Shown here piece after piece: positions 50,169 to 58,874 of a stretch of DNA of 64,000 nucleotides (position 1 is its first letter; the number at the start of each line of letters is the position of its first letter). The stretch lies in the NCBI GenBank assembly GCA_043736515.1, contig JAYTCK010000013.1, positions 1 to 64,000 of the forward strand, written 5' to 3'. This DNA is from MHLP01 sp043736515. Its GTDB lineage: Bacteria > Patescibacteriota > Minisyncoccia > Phycocordibacterales > UBA6899. The notes below the pieces were generated by a model. That model ran no database searches. It was not told the origin of the DNA and saw only the letters and a program-made list of their open reading frames with translations. The position numbers were made by a program, and so were the translations under genes.

Positions 50169-50351
50169 ATGGCGAATGTTACGATAAGTACATCACCTAA
50201 ACCTATGTCGTTAGAATCATTTGTCGAAAAACAAGAAGCCTCTCCTGATAGAATCATGGACCCTTTGGGGGATGTCGATCAAAAAGTAGTCCAAGATGAG
50301 ATTGATGCGAATCCACAGATTCTCGCAAATGCCGTAGAAGACCTAGTCTAA
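50169..50351 (+). CDS. Small acidic hypothetical protein
   Basis: 60 residues from ATG 50169 (MANVTISTSPKPMSLESF); a TTG at 50157 is upstream. Acidic, no hydrophobic helix, DVDQKVVQDEIDANPQIL. Together with the next small gene (50361) it forms a pair between divergent xerC and rpsO. Function unknown. Confidence 0.5.
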   Translation: MANVTISTSPKPMSLESFVEKQEASPDRIMDPLGDVDQKVVQDEIDANPQILANAVEDLV

Positions 50352-50360
50352 TTTTTTGGC

Positions 50361-50645
50361 ATGCCTATACCCACCTACACTGATAATCTTGCGAAGGAAG
50401 CAAAGAATTTGCTCAATTCGGCAAATATTACCGTTATTTCCGGAGGAAACATCTTTAGTGATGATCATGAGAGTGAGGACGTAGCAAGCATCAGCATTGA
50501 GTCGCTCAATAAAGAGCTGGCCAGCATTCAGACAAAAGCTGCTCCAGACGATGCAATTGAATTTCTTTCCGAAGAGTCACCCCACGACCTCCCGTTTGAA
50601 CATTTCAAAAATAGCCTCAAGGAAGCAGCTCAAAAGACGGCCTAA
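50361..50645 (+). CDS. Small acidic hypothetical protein
   Basis: 94 residues, acidic and helical (MPIPTYTDNLAKEAKNLLNS...EEAAQKTA type end). Nine bases after the preceding small gene. Its last codons are within the first structured arm (50637-50697). No recognised family. Confidence 0.52.
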   Translation: MPIPTYTDNLAKEAKNLLNSANITVISGGNIFSDDHESEDVASISIESLNKELASIQTKAAPDDAIEFLSEESPHDLPFEHFKNSLKEAAQKTA

Positions 50646-50697
50646 GGTCGTTCCTCGGCTTTGAGAGGTGCGACCTTGAAGAAGCTGGCCGTTTTTT
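50637..50697 (+). terminator. Multi-branched terminator, mirror element D1
   Basis: Outer ACGGCC/GGCCGT followed by TTTTTTG; inside AAGGTCG/CGACCTT and a further CCTC-hairpin. The T-tract marks it as a terminator of the 50169-50645 unit. Confidence 0.65.
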
Positions 50698-50708
50698 GCG
50701 GTACTGCT

Positions 50709-50776
50709 CGATAAGCGGCAGCCAACTTCTCCGAGGTACGACCTCCCAAGGCTGAGGTCGGACCTCAAGCTGCCTA
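50709..50776 (-). repeat. Mirror element D2 before rpsO
   Basis: Minus strand: GGCAGC/GCTGCC enclosing GAGGTCCGACCTC and GAGGTCGTACCTC hairpins and ...GAGAAGTTGG. Its minus-strand sequence resembles D1 (GAGAGGTGCGACC, GAAGAAGCTGG), so D1 and D2 are an inverted pair of about 60 bp. Confidence 0.6.
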
Positions 50777-50780
50777 AAAC

Positions 50781-50809
50781 TTGCGTACTTTAAATTTGTG
50801 TGCTAGGCT
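50781..50809 (+). promoter_or_regulatory. Promoter of rpsO (leaderless transcript)
   Basis: TTGCGT (50781-50786), 17-base spacer ending TGC (extended -10), TAGGCT (50804-50809); ATG 50817 begins seven bases later. Confidence 0.6.
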
Positions 50810-50816
50810 ACACCCC

Positions 50817-51080
50817 ATGCTTACAGTCAAGAAAAAGCAGGTCATTATCGGAAAACACCAGCGTCATGCAGAAGACACGGGTTCTCCGGAAGTGCAGGTT
50901 GCGATCATTAGCCAAAAGATCAACGAACTTGCCGCGCATTTGAAGGATAATAAGAAAGATCATCATTCGCGCCGCGGGCTTCTCAAGATGGTTTCTGATC
51001 GACGCGCACACCTGAAATATTTAAAAAAGAAGAGCGAGACGAAATACAACGCTCTGGTCAAAAAATTAGGAATTAAGTAG
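50817..51080 (+). CDS. rpsO: Ribosomal protein S15
   Basis: 87 residues from ATG 50817 (MLTVKKKQVIIGKHQRH...). Standard S15 length and motifs: DTGSPEVQVAIIS, INELAAHLKDNKKDHHSRRGLLKMVSDRRAHLKYLKK. It binds 16S rRNA and organises the platform. It is the only ribosomal protein here. In many bacteria S15 represses itself via a leader; here a promoter starts right at the gene, so such control would need an upstream promoter. Pnp lies 1.1 kb further on, the classical rpsO-pnp order. Confidence 0.95.
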   Translation: MLTVKKKQVIIGKHQRHAEDTGSPEVQVAIISQKINELAAHLKDNKKDHHSRRGLLKMVSDRRAHLKYLKKKSETKYNALVKKLGIK

Positions 51081-51130
51081 CAATCTTCATAAACGGCGAA
51101 CACTCGCTCATGAAGATCAGACAACAATAA

Positions 51131-51156
51131 TGCGCGTTTATCGCGCATTATTTGTT
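51131..51156 (+). terminator. Terminator after rpsO
   Basis: AATGCGCG TTTAT CGCGCATT stem then ATTTG; moderate U-tract. Confidence 0.6.
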
Positions 51157-51271
51157 CATCTTGTATCTGTTATAATGTGTAGTGTGCGACATCGGTTTTT
51201 ATAAATTTTTAATTCGTGGGAGGCCTTCGATGAATTTTCTTTGATTATTTCCTCCCACTCTCATTTTTAAT

Positions 51272-51850
51272 ATGGCAATTATCAAACACCTGGACCAGCG
51301 TGTGGGCGTTTTCATCGACACACAAAATCTCTACCACAGCGCAAAACATCTGTATGATGACTCTCGCGTTAATTTTAATAACATCCTCAAAGACAGCGTC
51401 GCCGGGCGAAAACTTATTCGTGCGATGGCGTATGTAATCTCCACAAAAGGAGGGGAGGAGAGTGTCTTTTTTGATGCACTGAATAAAATCGGCATCGAAA
51501 CACGCGTCAAAGAACTCCAGGAGTTTTGGGGAGGGGCAAAAAAGGGTGACTGGGACGTTGGGCTCGCCGTTGATGCTATTACACTTGCCCCAAAACTCGA
51601 CGCAGTAATCATTGCTTCCGGCGACGGAGACTTTGTGCCGCTTGTGGAATACCTGCGCGTTAATATGGGAACTCAAGTAGAGGTGATCGCTTTCGGCAAG
51701 TCAGCATCTACAAAACTTCGCGAAGCAGCAGACGATTTCTTCGACCTTTCAGACGATCCAGCATCCTATTTGATAGGCTACAAGGAAAAGCGCAGGACAA
51801 ACGGAAACGGCCGAAACGGAGGCGCTACAAGACGCGCCGTGTCACTATAG
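51272..51850 (+). CDS. NYN-domain (LabA/DUF88-like) putative ribonuclease
   Basis: 192 residues. NYN fold: VGVFIDTQNLYHSAKHL (Asp about 16), DWDVGLAVDAITLA (Asp about 93), VIIASGDGDFVPLVEYLR (Asp pair about 119-121), giving the four-acid PIN-like metal site. C-terminal 40 residues are basic and Arg/Gly/Asn-rich (RRTNGNGRNGG), likely binding RNA. It lies between rpsO and pnp, consistent with RNA processing. Confidence 0.85.
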   Translation: MAIIKHLDQRVGVFIDTQNLYHSAKHLYDDSRVNFNNILKDSVAGRKLIRAMAYVISTKGGEESVFFDALNKIGIETRVKELQEFWGGAKKGDWDVGLAVDAITLAPKLDAVIIASGDGDFVPLVEYLRVNMGTQVEVIAFGKSASTKLREAADDFFDLSDDPASYLIGYKEKRRTNGNGRNGGATRRAVSL

Positions 51851-51908
51851 AATTTACACAAAAGCTTTACTGTGTTAGCTTGGTGGAAGATGAGCCAAAG
51901 GAGTTTTC

Positions 51909-52007
51909 ATGGATTTCTGGATAGAAAGTGCATGGTTTCTGGCAACGGGATGCGCAATCGGTGCTGTCATCTTTGGAATAGCACTCCTTGCACAACGCAA
52001 GAAGTAA
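51909..52007 (+). CDS. 32-residue single-pass membrane protein
   Basis: ATG 51909 with AAAGGAG six bases upstream, a good ribosome site. Translation MDFWIESAWFLATGCAIGAV then IFGIALLAQRKK: one hydrophobic helix and a basic C-terminus. A terminator-like GCCC...GGGC follows at 52021-52040. Function unknown; similar micro-membrane proteins act as subunits or toxins. Confidence 0.62.
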   Translation: MDFWIESAWFLATGCAIGAVIFGIALLAQRKK

Positions 52008-52162
52008 CCGTGACGCAATGCCCTCAACCGGGGGCTTTTGTTTTTGCTAATTTTTGATAGAGTGACAACATTAATGGTTGTGGCGCACAGATCATCTTGT
52101 TGAACCCAGCAGAATAAGGAGTTCAATTCGAGAATCTGAGCGACACAAAGTAATTTTGTGTT

Positions 52163-54322
52163 ATGAAAAAAGAATCATACGAAGTAGAGATCGGTGGCAA
52201 AAAACTTATTGCGGAGTTTAATGACCTTGCAGATCAAGCGCATGGATCAGTGATGATCCGTTATGGGAACACCGTCATACTTGCAACGACAGTAATGTCG
52301 AACAAAAAACGTGAGGGTGGAGACTTCTTCCCGCTCACGGTTGATTATGAGGAGCGGTTTTATGCCGCAGGGCAAATTCTCGGAAGTCGCTTTATGCGAC
52401 GCGAAGGCAGGCCCTCGGATGCAGCAGTGCTTTCGGGTCGTATCATTGATCGCACCATTCGCCCTCTTTTTGACGGACGTATTCGCTACGACGTACAAGT
52501 GGTTATTACGGTACTTTCTATCGATGATAATGAGCCCGACATCCTCGCAGTCAACGGTGCATCACTCGCCCTTGCGACATCAGACATTCCCTTTGACGGA
52601 CCCGTCTCTGCAATTCGTGTCGCACGACAAAATGGTAAGTGGGTCACTCTTCCGTCATTCAAAGTTGAGGAAGGTCACGAGGTCATCGACGGGGACTGTG
52701 AACTTGTTGTGTGCGGAAAGGATGGCAATGTAAACATGATTGAAATGGGTGGAAAAGAAATTCCGGAAGATGCGGTGATGGAAGGACTCGCGTATGCAAG
52801 TGCGGAAATCGAAAAGCTGCAAAAATTTCAAAAGGAAGTCGTTGCAAAACGCGGGAAAGCAAAGCGCGCTATTGTGCTTGATGAGATTGGTGATGATATC
52901 AAAGCTCTGTTCGCGGAAAAAATCGCTCCGAAATTTGAAGCATCTATTTGGGGGGAGGCGGGCCGCGCGCGTGAATATGCACTCCTTGAAGAGTGGCTCT
53001 TGTCTGTAAAGGAGGTAGAAGGAATGAATGTGAAACTTGCAGAACAATACTTCGATGATGCAGTGAATGATCTCCTCCACACAAAAGCCATCAATGAGAA
53101 CAAGCGCCCTGATGGTCGCGGGTTTGATGACGTGCGACCGCTCTTTGCACAAGCAGGAGAAGTATCTCCCGTCTTGCACGGAACAGGAATTTTTTATCGT
53201 GGAGGAACTCATGTACTCTCCGTCTTAACCCTTGGCGGACCGCAAGATTCACAAATTGTTGAGGGTATGGAAGTGCAGGGCAAGAAACGCTATATGCATC
53301 ATTACAACTTCCCACCGTTCTCCTCAGGTGAGACGGGTCGCATGGGGGGCATGAACCGCCGCGCAATAGGCCATGGTGCACTCGCAGAGAAGGCGCTCAT
53401 GCCTGTGTTGCCTGAAAAAGAGGCTTTCCCTTACACTATTCGCATCGTCTCAGAATCAATGGCTTCGAACGGTTCTACATCAATGGCCTCGGTGTGTGGT
53501 TCAACACTTGCACTCATGGATGCCGGTGTACCTATCACAAGCCCAGTCGCTGGTATTGCATCCGGACTTATGATGGAGTCAGCAACAAAGTATAAAGTAC
53601 TTACCGACATTCAAGGCCCTGAGGACCATCATGGGGATATGGACTTTAAAGTAGCGGGAACAAAGAACGGGGTCACAGCAATACAAATGGATGTAAAGGT
53701 TGGAGGTATTCCGCTTCCGATACTTAAAGAGGCATTTGAAAAAGCAAAAGCTGCACGTATCACCATCCTTGCGACAATGAAAGCCGCAATTGACGCTCCA
53801 CGAGGTGATATTTCTCCCTACGCACCAAAGATCGTCGTGATAAAGATCAAGCCCGATCAAATCGGCATGGTCATCGGATCGGGCGGCAAGACAGTAAATG
53901 AAATTCGTGAAATGACCGGAGCTGAGATCGATATTGAAGATGACGGCACAGTATTCTGCACCGGAAAAAATGGTAGTGCTGAGAAAGCGCGTGATATCAT
54001 CGCAGAGATGACGCATGAATATCAGCCGGGGGAAATGTTTAAGGGTGTTGTTACTCGCCTTATGGACTTTGGTGCGTTCGTGAAAATCGGGCACAGCGCA
54101 GAAGGTTTGGTGCATGTTTCCGAGATTGCATCATTCCGCGTCGAGCGCGTCACTGACTATATTAAGGAGGGAATGGAAGTTCCCGTTGTCGTGAAAGAAG
54201 TTGACGAAAAAGGACGCATCAACCTCTCAATAAAGCGAGCCGATGCAAATTTCTTTCAACAAAAAGATACTCCACCATCCCCAACCGCACGACCATTCAC
54301 CCCAAAACCACCGACTCAATAA
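52163..54322 (+). CDS. pnp: Polyribonucleotide nucleotidyltransferase (PNPase)
   Basis: 719 residues. First RNase PH domain (1 to about 230: MKKESYEVEIGGKKLIAEF), helical linker, second RNase PH domain (about 310-545, with FPPFSSGETGRMGG and catalytic MDFKVAGT), KH (IGMVIGSGGKTVNEIREMTG, about 570-589), S1 (GVVTRLMDFGAFVKIG..GLVHVSEIA, about 625-690). It degrades RNA 3'-5' with phosphate, completing RNase Y's work. Confidence 0.96.
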   Translation: MKKESYEVEIGGKKLIAEFNDLADQAHGSVMIRYGNTVILATTVMSNKKREGGDFFPLTVDYEERFYAAGQILGSRFMRREGRPSDAAVLSGRIIDRTIRPLFDGRIRYDVQVVITVLSIDDNEPDILAVNGASLALATSDIPFDGPVSAIRVARQNGKWVTLPSFKVEEGHEVIDGDCELVVCGKDGNVNMIEMGGKEIPEDAVMEGLAYASAEIEKLQKFQKEVVAKRGKAKRAIVLDEIGDDIKALFAEKIAPKFEASIWGEAGRAREYALLEEWLLSVKEVEGMNVKLAEQYFDDAVNDLLHTKAINENKRPDGRGFDDVRPLFAQAGEVSPVLHGTGIFYRGGTHVLSVLTLGGPQDSQIVEGMEVQGKKRYMHHYNFPPFSSGETGRMGGMNRRAIGHGALAEKALMPVLPEKEAFPYTIRIVSESMASNGSTSMASVCGSTLALMDAGVPITSPVAGIASGLMMESATKYKVLTDIQGPEDHHGDMDFKVAGTKNGVTAIQMDVKVGGIPLPILKEAFEKAKAARITILATMKAAIDAPRGDISPYAPKIVVIKIKPDQIGMVIGSGGKTVNEIREMTGAEIDIEDDGTVFCTGKNGSAEKARDIIAEMTHEYQPGEMFKGVVTRLMDFGAFVKIGHSAEGLVHVSEIASFRVERVTDYIKEGMEVPVVVKEVDEKGRINLSIKRADANFFQQKDTPPSPTARPFTPKPPTQ

Positions 54323-54332
54323 TATGGAAGAA

Positions 54333-54365
54333 AACATCCGCCCCTCATAACAGGCGGATGTTTTG
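54333..54365 (+). terminator. Terminator after pnp
   Basis: ACATCCGCC CCTCATAACA GGCGGATGT stem then TTTTG; its end overlaps the -35 of the next promoter. Confidence 0.8.
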
Positions 54366-54393
54366 TTGTATGCGAGCAAACACAGCGTATAAT
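54366..54393 (+). promoter_or_regulatory. Promoter of the 54400 gene
   Basis: TTGTAT (54366-54371), 16-base spacer, TATAAT (54388-54393); ATG 54400 comes six bases later, a leaderless arrangement. Confidence 0.65.
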
Positions 54394-54399
54394 AAGCGA

Positions 54400-55293
54400 A
54401 TGAAGGAAATCTCGTATGATGATTCACTGTTTAAAAACAAAGAATCAGAGTGGCTTAAAAAACATAAACAACGGATCCCTCCGCCTGTTTCTCCTTTACC
54501 GCCACAGGAAGTGGCAATAAAAGAAGTAGCAGTACCTGCTGCACTAGTGAGACCGGTCGCTCATACCGTTACAGAGGACGAAGAGCACCATTTTGGTTTA
54601 ATTATTTTTGTGCTCACTCTTGTGCTCGCCTTCGGAATCGGAGTAGGAGCGTATGTACTTATTGGGATAAATAAGAAACGTGTTGCTGTCGACGAAACGC
54701 CTGTAGTTGAGAAGATCGCCACCAACGATGTCCAGTATACCAACATACTGTTAAGCAACTCTCCTCGTGCTCAAGTCCTTGTTGACGTTGCCCTCGCTTT
54801 TAAAAATACATCACTCACAGAGAGTGGTGTGCACCATGTTGCGTTCATGGAGAGCACCACAAAAGAGACTACGCGACCGGCAACAGTGCGCGAGCTCTTC
54901 GGAGCGATACGCGTTGAACGTGTCTCTGACGCACTCTTCAATTCTCTGGAAGACAGCTTGAAATATGAAATCTATTCAGATCCAGTGCCTGCAGGCAAAC
55001 TTATTTTGTCATCCCGAGGAAGTGCGCATACATTTGGTGCATTCTTTGACTGGGAAGCGGGCATGGTCCGAACGCTTGTTCCACTCCTCCATCCCATACA
55101 ACCCACAAGTTATCTGAAGGACCTTGAGGGGAGGAAATTCCATGATGAACGCATTGGCACGATCGACGCTCGGGTCCTCTTTGATGGGGGAGAAAATGTT
55201 GTGCTTATCTACGGATTTATTGATCCTAAAACATTCGTTATTGCTGGAAGTAGAGAGGCTTTTTTCAAAGAAAGTTCAAAAATTGAGAAATAA
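54400..55293 (+). CDS. Single-pass membrane protein with extracytoplasmic domain, function unknown
   Basis: 297 residues from ATG 54400 (MKEISYDDSLFKNKESEW). A cytoplasmic Pro-rich basic N-terminus (about 1-68), one membrane helix (FGLIIFVLTLVLAFGIGVGAYVLIG, about 69-93) and an outside alpha/beta domain (about 110-297). The domain has no motif I know; its style is found widely in Parcubacteria. Alone on its transcript. Confidence 0.65.
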   Translation: MKEISYDDSLFKNKESEWLKKHKQRIPPPVSPLPPQEVAIKEVAVPAALVRPVAHTVTEDEEHHFGLIIFVLTLVLAFGIGVGAYVLIGINKKRVAVDETPVVEKIATNDVQYTNILLSNSPRAQVLVDVALAFKNTSLTESGVHHVAFMESTTKETTRPATVRELFGAIRVERVSDALFNSLEDSLKYEIYSDPVPAGKLILSSRGSAHTFGAFFDWEAGMVRTLVPLLHPIQPTSYLKDLEGRKFHDERIGTIDARVLFDGGENVVLIYGFIDPKTFVIAGSREAFFKESSKIEK

Positions 55294-55313
55294 TAAAACG
55301 GAAATGGCCGTGT

Positions 55314-55342
55314 TTGCATCCTTTATACACATTGCGTATGAT
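55314..55342 (+). promoter_or_regulatory. Promoter of the DksA-like gene
   Basis: TTGCAT (55314-55319), 17-base spacer, TATGAT (55337-55342); ATG 55351 is eight bases downstream. Confidence 0.65.
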
Positions 55343-55350
55343 GGGCAGAT

Positions 55351-55707
55351 ATGGATACAGCACAATACAAGGAATCACTTTTAACGGAGCTGGCACTGCT
55401 TAAAAAAGAACTGGAGAATGTCGGCCGCATTAATCCGGATAATCAAAATGACTGGGAGCCAGTTGCAAACGACCTCAATATTGATACAGCCGAAGATGAG
55501 GAGCGAGCTGCCGGTATTATTGATTTTGAAGCACAGAGTGCAGTAGAGTTTACCCTCGAAGAGCGATTCAATAAAGTAAAAGCTGCGCTCGAGCGCATCG
55601 AGAACAACAACTATGGTCTCTGCCGTGTGTGCAAAGAGCGAGTTGAAGATGCGCGTCTTCGCGTAAACCCTTCTGCCGAAACGTGTATCGCTCACAGGGA
55701 TAACTAA
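55351..55707 (+). CDS. DksA/TraR-type zinc-finger protein
   Basis: 118 residues. N-terminal helical hairpin (about 5-80) with acidic turn NIDTAEDEERAAG, then zinc finger CRVCKERV...AETCIAH (about 92-116), a C-x2-C...C-x2-H set. DksA proteins enter the RNA-polymerase secondary channel and mediate the stringent response; the last zinc ligand is His instead of Cys. It overlaps the start of the comM-like gene by one base, so translation is coupled. Confidence 0.85.
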   Translation: MDTAQYKESLLTELALLKKELENVGRINPDNQNDWEPVANDLNIDTAEDEERAAGIIDFEAQSAVEFTLEERFNKVKAALERIENNNYGLCRVCKERVEDARLRVNPSAETCIAHRDN

Positions 55708-57302
55708 TGAGTATGGTAGCGAAAGTATACTCAGCCCAACCGACAATATTCGGTGCACATCCGATCACTATCGAGGCGGATCTCGCAAAAGGTCTCCACG
55801 CGTTTACCATTGTCGGACTTGCCGATAAAGCCGTGGATGAATCGCGCGACCGCGTGAGTGCTGCCATCAAAAATTCCGGATGGAAGTCTCCCAAACAACG
55901 CAATCAAAAAATTACCGTTGCACTTGCGCCTGCTGATCTTAAAAAGTCTGGACCCCTTTTTGATCTCCCCATTGCACTCTGCTATCTGCTTGCGGCCAAT
56001 GATATTCGATTTAATTCTGCAGAAAAACTTTTTGTTGGTGAGCTTGCACTCGACGGAGCAGTGCGGGGTGTCCGTGGAGTCCTCGCGATTGCTTCTGAGG
56101 CAAAGAGGCGCGGAATAAAAGAACTCTATGTCCCAAAAGAAAATGCCGAAGAAGCGGCGCTAGTATCTGGCATTACGGTATATCCTGTCACGTCGCTTTA
56201 CGAAATCATTGCGCATCTCTCACCAACCAGCAACATCGCGCATGAAGAGGGCGAAGAGAGGGTAGGTATCGTGCTGAAGCGAATCGACCCAATGCCCCAC
56301 ACCAAGCTTACGCACAAGGAAATAAAAACTGCGGACCGTTCGTTTGCGGATATTCGCGGACAAGAAGTTGCAAAGCGTGGGCTCATGATCGCCGCGGCGG
56401 GTGGCCACAATATCGCAATGTGGGGACCGCCCGGTACAGGTAAGTCCATGCTCTCCAAGGCATTTACCGAACTTCTTCCACCGCTCTCGGAAGCTGAGGC
56501 TCTTGAAGTAACGGCGATACATTCAATTGCAGGCCAACTCAAAGAGAGTATCATCGCGCTACCGCCTTTTCGCTCTCCGCATCATACTGCCTCATACGTA
56601 TCTGTCGTTGGTGGGGGGACTACTCCCAAGCCTGGTGAAGTCACGCTTGCACACCATGGTGTACTTTTTCTTGATGAGTTCCCTGAATTTGATAAACGCG
56701 TACTTGAATCGCTACGTCAACCGCTTGAGGAGGGCATTGTGCACATCTCGCGCGCCAAGGGTTCCGAGCAATTCCCAGCCCGTTTTATTCTGGTCGCAGC
56801 AATGAACCCTTGCCCGTGCGGATACTTCGGTGACCCGAAGAAGCAATGCGCATGCAATCCCGCACAGATCACACGTTACCAACGCAAAGTATCAGGACCG
56901 ATTGTGGACCGCATCGACCTCTGGATCGAAGTTCCGCGTCTTCCACACAGCACTCTTGCGCCGGGAAAACGCGATGTAAATGCACACAAACAATTTGATG
57001 AGTTTACCAAAAAAATTCTCTCTGCACGGCATCATCAAGCAAATCGTTTTGCCGGCAATGAGAAAGTGAAGCTCAATGCGCATATGGGAGTACGTGATAT
57101 CGACCGCATGATCAAACTCACTGACAAAGTAACAACACTATTAAACGATAGCGCAAAACGTCTCGATCTTTCACCGCGCGCATATCACCGTATTATTAAG
57201 CTCGCGCGCACGATTGCCGATCTCGACGAATCCCGTTATGTTGGAGAAGCACACATCCTTGAGGCACTGCAGTACCGCCCTAAACGCTTATTCGCATCAT
57301 AA
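55707..57302 (+). CDS. comM: ComM/YifB-family AAA+ ATPase (Mg-chelatase-like)
   Basis: 531 residues. N-terminal Lon-like ChlI domain (about 1-170: KGLHAFTIVGLADKAVDESRDRV); AAA+ module with Walker A MWGPPGTGKSML (about 240-251), Walker B VLFLDEFPEF, sensor AAMNPCPCGYFGDPKKQCAC with Cys cluster, C-terminal helical lid. ComM is a branch-migration helicase aiding integration of transformed DNA, so it may serve competence together with the T4P. Overlaps the DksA-like gene by one base. Confidence 0.92.
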   Translation: MSMVAKVYSAQPTIFGAHPITIEADLAKGLHAFTIVGLADKAVDESRDRVSAAIKNSGWKSPKQRNQKITVALAPADLKKSGPLFDLPIALCYLLAANDIRFNSAEKLFVGELALDGAVRGVRGVLAIASEAKRRGIKELYVPKENAEEAALVSGITVYPVTSLYEIIAHLSPTSNIAHEEGEERVGIVLKRIDPMPHTKLTHKEIKTADRSFADIRGQEVAKRGLMIAAAGGHNIAMWGPPGTGKSMLSKAFTELLPPLSEAEALEVTAIHSIAGQLKESIIALPPFRSPHHTASYVSVVGGGTTPKPGEVTLAHHGVLFLDEFPEFDKRVLESLRQPLEEGIVHISRAKGSEQFPARFILVAAMNPCPCGYFGDPKKQCACNPAQITRYQRKVSGPIVDRIDLWIEVPRLPHSTLAPGKRDVNAHKQFDEFTKKILSARHHQANRFAGNEKVKLNAHMGVRDIDRMIKLTDKVTTLLNDSAKRLDLSPRAYHRIIKLARTIADLDESRYVGEAHILEALQYRPKRLFAS

Positions 57303-57317
57303 TCGACCCGCAAAAAC

Positions 57318-57833
57318 ATGGAAGAACAAATAATTACCGTAAACGAAAAAGATGAGCCGATCGGAACAATGGGGAAACTTGAAGCCCACCAAAAAGGAAT
57401 GCTTCATCGCGCATTTTCAATTTTCATAAAAAATAACGAGGGGAAGTTTTTACTCCAGCTGCGTGCAAAAACCAAATACCATAGCGGCGGGCTCTGGACG
57501 AACACCTGCTGCGGCCACCCTAAAGCGGGGGAAGAGACCTTGGCTGCGGCCCACCGCCGACTCCGTGAAGAAATGGGTTTTGATTGTAATCTCGAAGAAG
57601 TGTTTGTTTTTCACTATCAGACTGCGCTCGAGCGTGGGTTACAAGAAAATGAAATCGACCACGTATTTGTTGGGACTTATGATCAAGAGCCGAATATCAA
57701 TCCTGAAGAGGCAGAAGATTGGGCGTGGATGACGCGTGTGGAAATCGAGAAAGATATTGCAGAACGACCTCAAAAATATACATACTGGTTTGGGATCGCA
57801 ATACAAAAAGCAAAAGAAGGAGGTTTCTTTTAG
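57318..57833 (+). CDS. idi: Isopentenyl-diphosphate delta-isomerase, type 1
   Basis: 171 residues. Nudix-like fold of Idi-1: HRAFSIFIKNNEGKFLLQLRA (His about 31), LWTNTCCGHPKAGEE (catalytic Cys about 67), RRLREEMGF, and ENEIDHVFVG with catalytic Glu. It interconverts IPP and DMAPP for isoprenoids. No other isoprenoid genes are here; Patescibacteria often take up precursors or lipids from hosts. 15 bases after comM-like gene, so likely same mRNA. Confidence 0.93.
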   Translation: MEEQIITVNEKDEPIGTMGKLEAHQKGMLHRAFSIFIKNNEGKFLLQLRAKTKYHSGGLWTNTCCGHPKAGEETLAAAHRRLREEMGFDCNLEEVFVFHYQTALERGLQENEIDHVFVGTYDQEPNINPEEAEDWAWMTRVEIEKDIAERPQKYTYWFGIAIQKAKEGGFF

Positions 57834-57849
57834 CACCCACATTTATAAA

Positions 57850-58485
57850 TCAGCGCACGTGCACACGATGGTGCGTGATACGCATTTGAATATCATCGAC
57901 AGGCTTGAGTAATTTTTCTTGTTGGTGGGAAACAAATTTGTAGTGCGTAATGTCGCACATATCTTCAGCGATCTTCCACGCATCATTTCCCGTGATCCAT
58001 TTTTCAGGCTTATATCGTGACAAATCGAGCGGACGTGAATAGGTGCGCAGTGTCTTGTCGCCCGTTTGATTATAGTACTCGTGAAAATATGACATGACGA
58101 GTTCGCGGAGCGAGCGGTAGATCGGATCACGGTAGCGTACATAGGCATGGTTGCCTTTTGAAATGGCTCCCCAATATCCATTTTTTTTAAACACAGCGAT
58201 AATGTGGTCGTCGTCCTTGTTGTTCGCAGCGAGATCAACAAGCAGGGGACTCTCGCCATGAAACCAGAACGCAAGAGCGGCCAGAAGTGCTCCCTCAATG
58301 CAGTGTGCACGGTTGGTCTTCATGACTTCGCGCACCGACATGCAGCTATCGCCATTACGCTCAAAGTTCTGCGGAATTGCAGAAACAAAGTCCTGAATTT
58401 TTTGTGGGGTGTTAAGTCTCTTTAACACAGCAATCTCCTTTGAAGTAAGACCTATTTTTTTGTTATCAAAAGCAATTTTGTTCAC
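57850..58485 (-). CDS. Transglutaminase-like hypothetical protein
   Basis: 211 residues from GTG 58485 (VNKIAFDNKKIG), chosen because a terminator hairpin (58503-58525) lies in the longer frame. Possible Cys in NRAHCIEGALLAALAFWFHG (about 80), His in GNHAYVRYRDPIYRS (about 135) and Asp nearby suggest a transglutaminase/papain-like fold (Cys-His-Asp), but weakly. No signal peptide. Convergent with idi. Function unknown. Confidence 0.6.
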   Translation of the reverse strand: MNKIAFDNKKIGLTSKEIAVLKRLNTPQKIQDFVSAIPQNFERNGDSCMSVREVMKTNRAHCIEGALLAALAFWFHGESPLLVDLAANNKDDDHIIAVFKKNGYWGAISKGNHAYVRYRDPIYRSLRELVMSYFHEYYNQTGDKTLRTYSRPLDLSRYKPEKWITGNDAWKIAEDMCDITHYKFVSHQQEKLLKPVDDIQMRITHHRVHVR

Positions 58486-58502
58486 TATTTCAGTGTAACA
58501 AA

Positions 58503-58525
58503 AAAAGAGGGGATTCTCCTCTTTG
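58503..58525 (-). terminator. Terminator of the 58536 gene
   Basis: Minus strand: AAGAGG AGAATC CCTCTT stem then TTTTT. Confidence 0.72.
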
Positions 58526-58535
58526 TTTACTGCCC

Positions 58536-58784
58536 TTAACACAACCGAGCTGCATTATCTCTTGTGATCGATTTTACCCAATTCTGATTAATCACCTGAA
58601 CAAGTGCGCCAGCAGTGAACGTGCTTGTAAGTACCAAGCCGGCCATCGTCATCACCTTCACATCAAACTGCCGCATGTCTTTGGTAAGGTACGCTGTGCG
58701 TATTTCATCCCGAAATGCATCATCGAAAACAAATTGGGCAAGACGATTTTCGTTCAAAATATTCACATGATCACCAAACTTCAT
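58536..58784 (-). CDS. Small hypothetical protein with a hydrophobic helix
   Basis: 82 residues from ATG 58784 (MKFGDHVNILNENRLAQFVF). One hydrophobic segment near 48-65 (MTMAGLVLTSTFTAGALVQV). Ends ITRDNAARLC. A terminator follows. No family known. Confidence 0.5.
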   Translation of the reverse strand: MKFGDHVNILNENRLAQFVFDDAFRDEIRTAYLTKDMRQFDVKVMTMAGLVLTSTFTAGALVQVINQNWVKSITRDNAARLC

Positions 58785-58874
58785 TACCATCGCGCTCCCC
58801 TAAAAGAATGTGCCGTTGCTCAATCTAACATTAGAGAAGCGAAAAGCAAATCAACAACAAAGCCCGATTAGCAG

